Of a DNA stretch of 10,101 nt, positions 1 through 4,832 are shown one piece after another (within the stretch, counting starts at the first letter, position 1; each line of letters opens with the position of its first letter). A program made the position numbers and the translations under genes. Source of the DNA: CAYQAE01 sp964415445 [NCBI: uncultured archaeon] (GTDB taxonomy: Archaea > CAYQAE01); assembly GCA_964415445.1 (NCBI GenBank), contig CAYQAE010000071.1:1-10101 (forward strand). The letters run 5' to 3'. The notes beneath the pieces are model-generated. The model was not told the origin of the DNA. It saw only the letters and a program-made list of their open reading frames with translations, and made no database searches.

Positions 1-62
1 ATATAATATCTTCTTCCTTTTTTGTTAACTAAAACAAAAGTTGAACCTTCTCTAATTTTCAT
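1..62 (-). CDS. N-terminal fragment, probable archaeal tRNA (adenine-58-N1)-methyltransferase (TrmI)
   Basis: Reading leftward from an ATG at 62-60 there is an uninterrupted frame to the window edge, giving MKIREGSTFVLVNKKGRRYY. An AGGT ribosome-binding site lies at 70-67, about four bases ahead of the ATG. The opening pattern, IREG followed by a short hydrophobic strand, a turn and KGRRY, matches the N-terminal beta domain of archaeal TrmI enzymes, which methylate N1 of adenine 57/58 in the T-loop of tRNA using S-adenosylmethionine. Only 20 residues are visible and the catalytic Rossmann domain is outside the window, so the identification rests on this short motif. The gene is divergent from the KaiC-like gene and shares its 159-base upstream region. 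Confidence 0.55.
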   Translation of the reverse strand, partial: MKIREGSTFVLVNKKGRRYY

Positions 63-89
63 AAAAACCTATTAATGAGAAATTATCAA

Positions 90-111
90 AAGTGTTTTCA
101 ACTTAACACTT
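90..111. repeat. Inverted repeat AAGTGTT-N8-AACACTT
   Basis: Two perfect seven-base arms, 90-96 and 105-111, flank an eight-base spacer. The repeat sits between the two divergent genes, upstream of the likely TATA box of the KaiC-like gene and about 28 to 49 bases ahead of the leftward start codon. That placement suits a regulator binding site acting on the leftward gene, the rightward gene or both. The function is inferred from position only. Confidence 0.4.
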
Positions 112-144
112 AGATAGATAGATAAACCTAAATTATTATATAAG

Positions 145-177
145 TAAGGGTAGTATATGAGTACGTAGATACCCTTA
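145..177. repeat. Inverted repeat TAAGGGTA-N17-TACCCTTA at the KaiC-like gene promoter
   Basis: Two perfect eight-base arms, 145-152 and 170-177, are separated by 17 bases. The arms begin directly after the TATA-like element at 136-143 and cover the expected transcription start, so a bound dimer could block RNA polymerase. As RNA the arms could also form a hairpin in the 5' leader. The G/C content of the arms stands out against very AT-rich surroundings. The operator role is an inference. Confidence 0.45.
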
Positions 178-221
178 TTGTTAATAAAAAATGAATAAAA
201 GAAAATAATGATGTGATATAA

Positions 222-1004
222 ATGGCTGAAGAAAGTGGACAACATGATATGCCTGGTGCTGATTATACCTCACGAGTTAGAAGTGGTATAGAAGGGCTAG
301 ATGATCTAATAGAAGGAGGATTTCCTCAAGGATGTTCAATACTTATGAGTGGAGAATGTGGAACAGGAAAAACTACATTCTGTAGTCAATATTTATATTA
401 TGGTGCAAAAGAATATGGAGATACAGGGATGTATATTTCATTTAATGAAAGACCACATGAACTCAGGCAAGAGATGGCAAGATATGGTATGGATTTTAGA
501 CCGCTAGAACGAGCTAAAAAATTAATTTTAGTTGATGGTGCTTCTCCTCGTGCACGAATTGAGACTGGAGAAAAATTTGTATTAATCCCAAAAACAGATA
601 ATGTTGTAGATGTTATTAAAAAAGCTGTAGATTATGGAAAAAAATTAGGTGTTAAACGTCTAGTTTTAGATTCTCTAGCTGATATTGGTATGCGCTTACC
701 TCAAGATGAGATTCGAGATCAGATGTTTAGATTATTTACAATTCTTACAGCTTCAGGTAGTACTAATCTAGTAACAGTAGAAAAACCAACAGGTACAAAC
801 AAATTATCACCATATGGTATCGAAGAATTTCTAGCTCATGGTATCTTAGTTTTGGGCTACAGAAGACAAGGACCAGTTTTGATGAGAACAATTGAGATTA
901 GAAAAATGCGAGGTACAAACCATGATACAGGTTTGTTTGCATTTGATTTTTCAGTAGAAGGAATTAAGATGTATCCTATGCCTACAGAAATGGCTCCTTT
1001 TTAG
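222..1004 (+). CDS. KaiC-like RecA-superfamily ATPase, single domain
   Basis: This 260-residue protein has one RecA-fold KaiC domain, where cyanobacterial clock KaiC has two. The N-terminal recognition segment SGIEGLDDLIEGGFPQG (residues 21-37) is typical of the family. Walker A is GECGTGKT (44-51), a Glu follows the third strand in SFNER (E76), and Walker B is RLVLDS (146-151). The C-terminal block RTIEIRKMRGTNHD (222-235) is the family's interface and ATP-contact region. Archaeal single-domain KaiC proteins are ATPases that form hexamers. They are usually linked to signalling, motility or unknown processes, and no kaiA/kaiB or archaellum genes are visible here. The ATG start is supported by GTGAT at about 213-217. 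Two inverted repeats upstream suggest regulated expression. A Cys (C46) lies inside the P-loop. The downstream ferredoxin could be cotranscribed, but a T-rich stretch lies between them. Confidence 0.9.
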   Translation: MAEESGQHDMPGADYTSRVRSGIEGLDDLIEGGFPQGCSILMSGECGTGKTTFCSQYLYYGAKEYGDTGMYISFNERPHELRQEMARYGMDFRPLERAKKLILVDGASPRARIETGEKFVLIPKTDNVVDVIKKAVDYGKKLGVKRLVLDSLADIGMRLPQDEIRDQMFRLFTILTASGSTNLVTVEKPTGTNKLSPYGIEEFLAHGILVLGYRRQGPVLMRTIEIRKMRGTNHDTGLFAFDFSVEGIKMYPMPTEMAPF

Positions 1005-1016
1005 GATATATTATAT

Positions 1017-1033
1017 TATTTTTTATTTTTTTT
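1017..1033 (+). terminator. T-rich probable terminator after the KaiC-like gene
   Basis: Just beyond the stop codon there is an almost uninterrupted run of T, in blocks of six to eight broken by single A residues. Archaeal RNA polymerase commonly terminates at oligo-T tracts without a hairpin. The same stretch lies directly ahead of the ferredoxin ribosome-binding site and next to a TATA-like element (about 1007-1015), so it may separate two transcription units. Confidence 0.45.
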
Positions 1034-1058
1034 AAAAAAACTAAAGGAGTGAAAAGAT

Positions 1059-1232
1059 ATGCCACCAAAAATTGATGAAAGTAAATGTGATGGATGCGGA
1101 AGTTGTGTAGATGGATGTCCAAGTGAAGTATTAGAGCTTAAAGACGATAAAGCAATAGTTGCAAATCCAGATGATTGCACAGAATGTGAACTTTGTGTAG
1201 ATGAATGTCCAAATAATGCAATTTCAATGTAA
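1059..1232 (+). CDS. Small 2[4Fe-4S] ferredoxin
   Basis: This 57-residue protein is a low-potential electron carrier in the cytoplasm. It has two classical cluster motifs: CDGCGSCVDGCP (C10, C13, C16, C20) and CTECELCVDECP (C40, C43, C46, C50). In this fold the first three Cys of one motif and the last Cys of the other ligate each cluster. The length is normal for clostridial-type ferredoxins and there is no extra domain. The ATG start is fixed by a strong AAAGGAG site at 1043-1049, ten bases upstream. The protein is acidic, as usual for ferredoxins. Its redox partner cannot be told from context, since no oxidoreductase lies in the window. A following T-rich stretch (about 1244-1255) could terminate the transcript. 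Confidence 0.93.
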   Translation: MPPKIDESKCDGCGSCVDGCPSEVLELKDDKAIVANPDDCTECELCVDECPNNAISM

Positions 1233-1238
1233 AAATTC

Positions 1239-1246
1239 TTATATTT
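1239..1246 (+). promoter_or_regulatory. TATA-like element for the membrane protein gene
   Basis: The sequence TTATATTT is centred about 26 bases ahead of the ATG at 1269. No Shine-Dalgarno sequence precedes that ATG. The spacing fits an archaeal promoter giving a leaderless transcript that starts at or next to the start codon. Confidence 0.4.
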
Positions 1247-1268
1247 TTTATTTTTATATAAATTAATA

Positions 1269-1772
1269 ATGCGATTTTTAAGTCTACTCTTTGCAATATT
1301 AACTTGGACAATATGTTTTTTCTATATAGACCAATCTATAGAATATTCAGATCTAGAAGATAATGAAGAATATGATAGTTTTCAAGGGAAAAACAGAGTT
1401 TTTTTCCTATGGGCAAGCGGAGAATACAAATACACAGAAATAGATCATTCAGATAAATGGAATACATCCTTAGAAAGTTATCTTAAAAATAATGGTGCTA
1501 ATATAAATACAATATTTTATCCTATTTTTATTATATCCCTAGCTGCGTTATGTGGTTTTTTCTTAAAAGATCCCATAGAAGGGATATTATTTGGTCTCAT
1601 TTTTGGCTTATTTTTTATAGTAACAGGTTATATTGGCCTAGGCGGGGCTGATGAAGCCACACCCCTAGCTGAAGATACTCTAATTTATGGAGTAGGATTT
1701 CCAACATTAGTAGGACTTTTATTTAACAAATTCTTTGCAATTTTATTTAAAAGCAAAGCTAAACCTATCTGA
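1269..1772 (+). CDS. Hypothetical four-helix membrane protein
   Basis: This 167-residue protein belongs to no family I recognise. Hydrophobic segments lie at about 3-20, 82-99, 104-124 and 138-161. Between the first two is a polar, acidic, aromatic-rich loop of about 60 residues (DNEEYDSF at 31-38, then WASGEYKYTEIDHSDKW at 48-64). The third segment is glycine-rich and ends in GYIGLGGADE (120-129). A short basic tail, KSKAKPI, closes the protein and suggests a cytoplasmic C-terminus, which would put the large loop outside. The first segment could act as an uncleaved signal anchor. There is no other Met in the protein, which supports the 1269 start, and the upstream TATA spacing suggests leaderless translation. 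Its 3' end overlaps the convergent zinc-protein gene by eight bases. Confidence 0.7.
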   Translation: MRFLSLLFAILTWTICFFYIDQSIEYSDLEDNEEYDSFQGKNRVFFLWASGEYKYTEIDHSDKWNTSLESYLKNNGANINTIFYPIFIISLAALCGFFLKDPIEGILFGLIFGLFFIVTGYIGLGGADEATPLAEDTLIYGVGFPTLVGLLFNKFFAILFKSKAKPI

Positions 1773-1914
1773 TTTGTGGTCCTCTCATACATTGAATACA
1801 TATCCCACTTTTAGGATCAGAACACCTAGAACAGACTATTCTTCCGCATAAAGAGCAGGTGATTAAATTATAAGATGGTCTATTGCAGATCTGACATAAT
1901 TTTGCAATTTCCAA
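1765..1914 (-). CDS. Small eight-Cys zinc-binding protein
   Basis: This leftward frame of 49 codons encodes four CxxC pairs: C7/C10, C20/C23, C28/C31 and C39/C42. The central stretch CSLCGRIVCSRC (20-31) is flanked by CQIC and CIQC. The spacing is that of a compact two-zinc module of the B-box or HIT-finger kind, and small proteins of this type are common in archaea. All eight Cys form pairs, which is very unlikely for a spurious frame. The most likely start is TTG at 1914-1912, one base after the stop codon of the upstream leftward gene, with GGTTG in that gene's last codons as a possible ribosome-binding site. An ATT at 1920-1918 is the only near alternative in frame. Translational coupling to the upstream gene is likely, so the two products may act together. 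The function is unknown; protein or nucleic acid binding is the general expectation. Confidence 0.75.
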   Translation of the reverse strand: MEIAKLCQICNRPSYNLITCSLCGRIVCSRCSDPKSGICIQCMRGPQIR

Positions 1915-1915
1915 T

Positions 1916-2752
1916 TTAATGCCAACCTAATTTTTTCTTTTTGGTTTTTTTTGCAGAATTTTCTTTTTTTTTTTCAAAATTTTTAGATTCTTTAGAAGTT
2001 TTTTCGTCTTTAATTCGTGGTTTTGGTATAACAGGCGCCCATCCAAAAGGATAATTTACTCTTGATGAGGTAGATGATGACCTTGGTTTTAATTTAATCG
2101 TTCCACTTTTTTTTGGAGGCTTGGACTTATCTTGCTGAATTTTTTTCTCCGAAATTTTAGAAACAGACGAATTTAATTTGCTAGAAGTTATTTTTTTTGG
2201 TTTAGAAATAGTATTTTGTTCTATTTTAGGTTTAACTCCTTTTTTATCAGTTTCTTTTAACATTTTATCTAATTTAGATGATTCTAAAGATTTTTCCTCC
2301 TCTTTTTTCATACCCAAAGAACCTAAAGATCTAGGTTCAGGAGAAGACATTGGAATTGAAGCCAAAACTTTTGCCTCTGGAGTAACTAAATCTTCAGGTG
2401 GAATGATAGGATAACTTTTCAAAGTCAGATATAATGTTTTTAGCTCACTACCTCGATGTCCAAATGTTTTTTCTAAATATTTATGATTTACTAAATAATC
2501 AACAGCTCTTTTAACTCTAATCCAATTAATTCTCTTTCCAAACTTTTCTCTAAGTTTTTTTTCAAGCTCTTCTATACTTTTTGGATCATCTTCTACAATA
2601 TTAGTTATAAAATGATAAAGATGCCTTTCTAAAAAAATCCAGGTTTTAACACTTTTTTCTAATTCTTCCAATTCTCCTACTCGAATTAATTCTTTAAGTT
2701 TATCAGCCACTTTCTCAAGATCTTTAGGAGCTTCTCGCAAAAATAACACCAA
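1916..2752 (-). CDS. Unknown protein: helical, possible winged-helix N-terminus and Lys/Ser-rich disordered tail
   Basis: The 278-residue product has two distinct halves. Residues 1-115 look folded and mostly helical. The segment SIEELEKKLREKFGKRINW (59-77) followed by VKRAVDYLVNHKYLEKTFG (80-98) resembles a helix-turn-helix or winged-helix core with a wing. Residues about 135-278 are low complexity, rich in Lys, Ser, Pro and Glu, and surely disordered. Inside this tail one aromatic/proline patch stands out, VNYPFGWAPVIPKPR (232-246), and the protein ends in KKLGWH. The predicted start is TTG at 2752-2750, with GTG at 2749-2747 as alternative. Neither has a Shine-Dalgarno sequence, but a TATA box at 2773-2781 is spaced for a leaderless transcript. 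The eight-Cys zinc-protein gene begins one base after its stop. A nucleic-acid-binding role is suggested by charge and the helical head but is not shown. Confidence 0.7.
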   Translation of the reverse strand: MVLFLREAPKDLEKVADKLKELIRVGELEELEKSVKTWIFLERHLYHFITNIVEDDPKSIEELEKKLREKFGKRINWIRVKRAVDYLVNHKYLEKTFGHRGSELKTLYLTLKSYPIIPPEDLVTPEAKVLASIPMSSPEPRSLGSLGMKKEEEKSLESSKLDKMLKETDKKGVKPKIEQNTISKPKKITSSKLNSSVSKISEKKIQQDKSKPPKKSGTIKLKPRSSSTSSRVNYPFGWAPVIPKPRIKDEKTSKESKNFEKKKENSAKKTKKKKLGWH

Positions 2753-2772
2753 TAAATTATCAAATTTAATTA

Positions 2773-2781
2773 ATTATATAA
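2773..2781 (-). promoter_or_regulatory. TATA box of the leftward winged-helix/zinc-protein operon
   Basis: Read leftward this is TTATATAAT, centred about 25 bases ahead of the TTG/GTG start region at 2752-2747. The lack of a Shine-Dalgarno site at that start and this spacing together point to a leaderless mRNA carrying both leftward genes. Confidence 0.5.
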
Positions 2782-2828
2782 TAGATATTAAGCTATTAAT
2801 ATTTTAGATGTTGTGTCAATTAAAAATA

Positions 2829-3248
2829 CTATTCACCAATAATTTGACAGATTAATTTTCTTGATCGATTTCTTGTATCTAATTCCAAAAAAATAATTTG
2901 TTGCCATGTACCTAAAGTTAGTTTCCCATCTACAAAAGGAACAACTATACTCGGTCCTAAAAAAGTAGCTCTTACGTGACTTCGACCATTATCATCCCCC
3001 CATGTTTTGTGATGATGATAATCTTTATCCTTAGGGGCAAATACCTCTAATGCTTCAGGAATATCTTTTATTAGTCCTGGTTCGTATTCTACAGTTGATA
3101 CTGCACCTGTAGCACCCGGCACAAATACCGTAACTGTTCCGTTTCTTAATTCTGACTTTTCTACAACTTCATTGACTTGTGATGTTATATCAATAATATG
3201 AACATCTCCTTTGGTATTAAAACTTATTGAATCTGTCACAACTACCAT
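2829..3248 (-). CDS. YjbQ/UPF0047 family protein
   Basis: From the ATG at 3248 this is a 139-residue protein of the YjbQ (UPF0047) family, compact trimeric beta-barrel proteins found in bacteria and archaea. Family hallmarks are VFVPGATGAVSTVEYEPGL (41-59), YHHHKTWGDDNGRSHVRA (77-94), LGPSIVVPF (97-105) and LTLGTWQQI (110-118). The His cluster (H78-H80, H91) with nearby Asp and Asn forms the presumed metal or substrate site. Some members show thiamine-phosphate synthase activity in vitro, but the physiological role is unsettled. A GTG at 3257 is in frame, but it forms part of the GAGGTG ribosome-binding site, so the ATG at 3248 is preferred. The gene is divergent from pdxT. Both could be tied to vitamin cofactors, though that is only suggestive. 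Confidence 0.92.
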   Translation of the reverse strand: MVVVTDSISFNTKGDVHIIDITSQVNEVVEKSELRNGTVTVFVPGATGAVSTVEYEPGLIKDIPEALEVFAPKDKDYHHHKTWGDDNGRSHVRATFLGPSIVVPFVDGKLTLGTWQQIIFLELDTRNRSRKLICQIIGE

Positions 3249-3254
3249 ATCAAA

Positions 3255-3260
3255 CACCTC
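3255..3260 (-). promoter_or_regulatory. Ribosome-binding site GAGGTG fixing the YjbQ start
   Basis: Read leftward, GAGGTG lies six bases ahead of the ATG at 3248-3246. It is a clear match to the archaeal 16S rRNA 3' end. The GTG within it would add three residues as an alternative start, but the position argues that it serves as the ribosome-binding site. Confidence 0.7.
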
Positions 3261-3280
3261 TCTAATTTAAATTTTATAAT
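3256..3280. repeat. Direct repeat copy A (ACCTCTCTA...TTTTATAA)
   Basis: This copy covers the ribosome-binding site and AT-rich promoter region of the leftward YjbQ gene. It matches 3302-3326 with one substitution and a one-base indel. Both copies begin with ACCTCTCTA and end in TTTTATAA, and their starts are 46 bases apart. Confidence 0.55.
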
Positions 3281-3301
3281 TGAAATAAAAAGAATTATTT
3301 T

Positions 3302-3326
3302 ACCTCTCTATTTTAAAATTTTATAA
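3302..3326. repeat. Direct repeat copy B, overlapping the pdxT promoter
   Basis: This second copy of the repeat at 3256-3280 supplies in its right half the TATA-like TTTTATAAA used by the rightward pdxT gene. It may be a small tandem duplication of a promoter segment, or paired binding sites for one regulator between the divergent yjbQ-like and pdxT genes. Confidence 0.5.
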
Positions 3327-3327
3327 A
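3319..3327 (+). promoter_or_regulatory. TATA box of pdxT
   Basis: TTTTATAAA is centred 27 bases ahead of the pdxT ATG at 3350, and there is no good Shine-Dalgarno sequence. The spacing predicts a leaderless pdxT transcript. Confidence 0.5.
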
Positions 3328-3349
3328 AAACCTAAAAAAAGAGATATAG

Positions 3350-3949
3350 ATGTCAATTAAAATAGGTGTTCTAGGAATTCAAGGAGCAATTGAAGAGCAT
3401 ATATCTATTTTAGATAAAACATTTTCTAAATTAGAAATAGATGGAAAAACTATTTCTATAAGAAATTCAAACCAATTAGATAATATCGATGGTCTTATAA
3501 TTCCAGGTGGAGAAAGTACAACTATCTCAAAGTTTATTAAAAAAATGAATATCTCTAACAAAATAAAAAAACTATCCGAAAAAGACATTCCTCTATTTGG
3601 AACCTGTGCAGGTTTGGTACTCTTTGCAAAAGAAATAAATAAAGAAAATAAAAATTTTGACTTAGATTTACTTAAATTAATGGATATAAAAGTAAAAAGA
3701 AATGCTTTTGGAAGCCAGCGCCAATCATTTGAAGTAGGTTTATGGGTAAGTTTTCTAAATTCTACTTATCATGCTATTTTTATTCGAGCTCCTGTTATTG
3801 AAAAAATATGGGGCAAAGCAAAAATTGTTGCTAAATTTAGAGAAAATATTGTTGCAGCAGAGCAAAATAATTTATTAGTAACTTCATTTCATCCAGAACT
3901 GACAGAAGATACAAGAATTCATGAATATTTTCTCAAATCAATTTATTAG
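3350..3949 (+). CDS. pdxT: Pyridoxal 5'-phosphate synthase glutaminase subunit PdxT
   Basis: This 199-residue class I glutamine amidotransferase releases ammonia from glutamine and channels it to the PdxS synthase subunit, which makes pyridoxal 5'-phosphate. Signature segments are IGVLGIQGAIEEH (5-17), LIIPGGESTTI (49-59), the nucleophile elbow FGTCAGL (83-89, C86), RNAFGSQRQSFE (117-128), FIRAP (144-148) and SFHPELTED (179-187). The catalytic triad C86, H181 and E183 is intact and the length is normal for the family. Its partner pdxS is not in this window, so the subunits are encoded apart. The ATG start fits an upstream TATA box at leaderless spacing. The divergent neighbour is the YjbQ-like gene. 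Confidence 0.95.
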   Translation: MSIKIGVLGIQGAIEEHISILDKTFSKLEIDGKTISIRNSNQLDNIDGLIIPGGESTTISKFIKKMNISNKIKKLSEKDIPLFGTCAGLVLFAKEINKENKNFDLDLLKLMDIKVKRNAFGSQRQSFEVGLWVSFLNSTYHAIFIRAPVIEKIWGKAKIVAKFRENIVAAEQNNLLVTSFHPELTEDTRIHEYFLKSIY

Positions 3950-3968
3950 ATTAACTCAAAAATATTAA

Positions 3969-3978
3969 TATATATAAG
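3969..3978 (+). promoter_or_regulatory. TATA-like element ahead of the TGT-like gene
   Basis: TATATATAAG lies about 30 to 40 bases ahead of the TTG start at 4008. A GTGAT ribosome-binding site is at 3997-4001, six bases from the TTG, in the same AATGTGATATAA context seen before the KaiC-like gene. The leader would be short. Confidence 0.45.
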
Positions 3979-4007
3979 ATATTATCTAACTTTAATGTGA
4001 TATAAAG

Positions 4008-4826
4008 TTGAAAGAATTATTTTTAGCTTATGGTACTTTATCTCATCTGCCACAAAATCTTAATTATCCAAAAATATTAACAGGCACAAATACTTCGTCT
4101 AAACGACGTAAGAACTTAAGAGAAGTTTCAAAAAAATTTTTGGTTGATGTAGGAGTTGATCTGAGGGGAGAAAAAACTTCAAAACAAATTGCACAAATTC
4201 AAGTATCTTCTAAAGTAGATGTCGCCTCAAGTCCAGATGTATTTGGAAATACTCAACTTACAGTTGATAGAGCAATTGAATGGAGTGATGAATTGGACAA
4301 TTTAGGCTATAGAAAAAAAAGAATATTTGTGCTTCAATCTGATGATAGATCCGCTGATATGTTTTTGAAATGTCTAGATCTACATACACAAAATAATGAA
4401 ATAGATTATGTAGGTATTGGTGGATTGATTAGAGAAAACGATGGTAGAAAAAGATCTTTGAAAAAAAACATGGAACTTTTATCTGAGTTGGTGCCTCAAA
4501 TTAATAAAAAAATACATATATTTGGAGCTGGCTTAGGTATTACCTCAAAAGGAACTTTAGAAGATTTAAATTGGTATAGTCTAGATAGTGCCACTTCAAT
4601 ATTTGCAGCCAGAGAGCATAAATTATTTGATATGGATTTAAGAAGACAATTTCTCCCTATAGAGATACCAAGGGGCAAACATAGTGGAATATTTGTTAAA
4701 ATGTTAGCTATTGCCAATCACAACATAGCTAATATTATTTTAAATAAAAAAAATAAAAAATACGTCAAAAAAGAAAAAGAGAGAGTCATAGAACAAATTC
4801 AAAATTATAAAAATATGATAATGTAG
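4008..4826 (+). CDS. tRNA-guanine-transglycosylase-like TIM-barrel protein
   Basis: The 272-residue protein shows, in order, several blocks of the TGT/DpdA superfamily, enzymes that swap guanine for a 7-deazapurine in tRNA or DNA. SSKVDVASSPD (67-77) resembles the strand carrying the catalytic Asp. RIFVLQSDD (105-113) resembles the VQG strand. DYVGIGGLIREND (133-145) matches the substrate-binding IGGL block. IHIFGAGL (169-176) matches the FGVG block, and WYSLDSATSIFAAREH (189-204) corresponds to the nucleophile region, with D193 a candidate. It is much shorter than TGT (about 370 residues or more) and lacks the CxCxxC...H zinc site and the PUA domain. A Lys-rich helical tail (246-272) ends it. 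DpdA-like or other TGT-like base exchange is possible, but no partner genes are present. The start is TTG with GTGAT upstream. The next gene starts six bases after the stop, so cotranscription is expected. Confidence 0.6.
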   Translation: MKELFLAYGTLSHLPQNLNYPKILTGTNTSSKRRKNLREVSKKFLVDVGVDLRGEKTSKQIAQIQVSSKVDVASSPDVFGNTQLTVDRAIEWSDELDNLGYRKKRIFVLQSDDRSADMFLKCLDLHTQNNEIDYVGIGGLIRENDGRKRSLKKNMELLSELVPQINKKIHIFGAGLGITSKGTLEDLNWYSLDSATSIFAAREHKLFDMDLRRQFLPIEIPRGKHSGIFVKMLAIANHNIANIILNKKNKKYVKKEKERVIEQIQNYKNMIM

Positions 4827-4832
4827 GTTAAA

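Larger units (their letters stand above)
63..221. promoter_or_regulatory. Divergent promoter region with two inverted repeats
   Basis: This stretch separates the leftward TrmI-like gene from the rightward KaiC-like gene. It holds a good TATA-like element, TTATATAA, at about 136-143 for the rightward gene. A second possible element, AGTATATGAG, lies at 152-161 inside the spacer of an inverted repeat. There is also a short TAGA tetranucleotide run at 111-124. The KaiC-like gene has a GTGAT ribosome-binding site at about 213-217. Transcription start sites are inferred from the roughly 26-base TATA spacing of archaeal promoters. No RNA gene or riboswitch is recognised. Confidence 0.55.

Noticed and set aside
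111-124. TAGA tetranucleotide run as a microsatellite or CRISPR-like repeat
   Set aside because: There are only three and a half copies in an AT-rich region, with no spacers and no further copies. It is too short to call a repeat element.
2178-2414. Rightward open frame of 78 codons
   Set aside because: It is antisense to the low-complexity tail of the leftward 1916-2752 gene. The AT-rich, repetitive codons there make stop-free antisense frames likely.
3249-3257. GTG start adding three residues to the YjbQ-like protein
   Set aside because: The GTG is part of the GAGGTG ribosome-binding site correctly spaced for the ATG at 3248.
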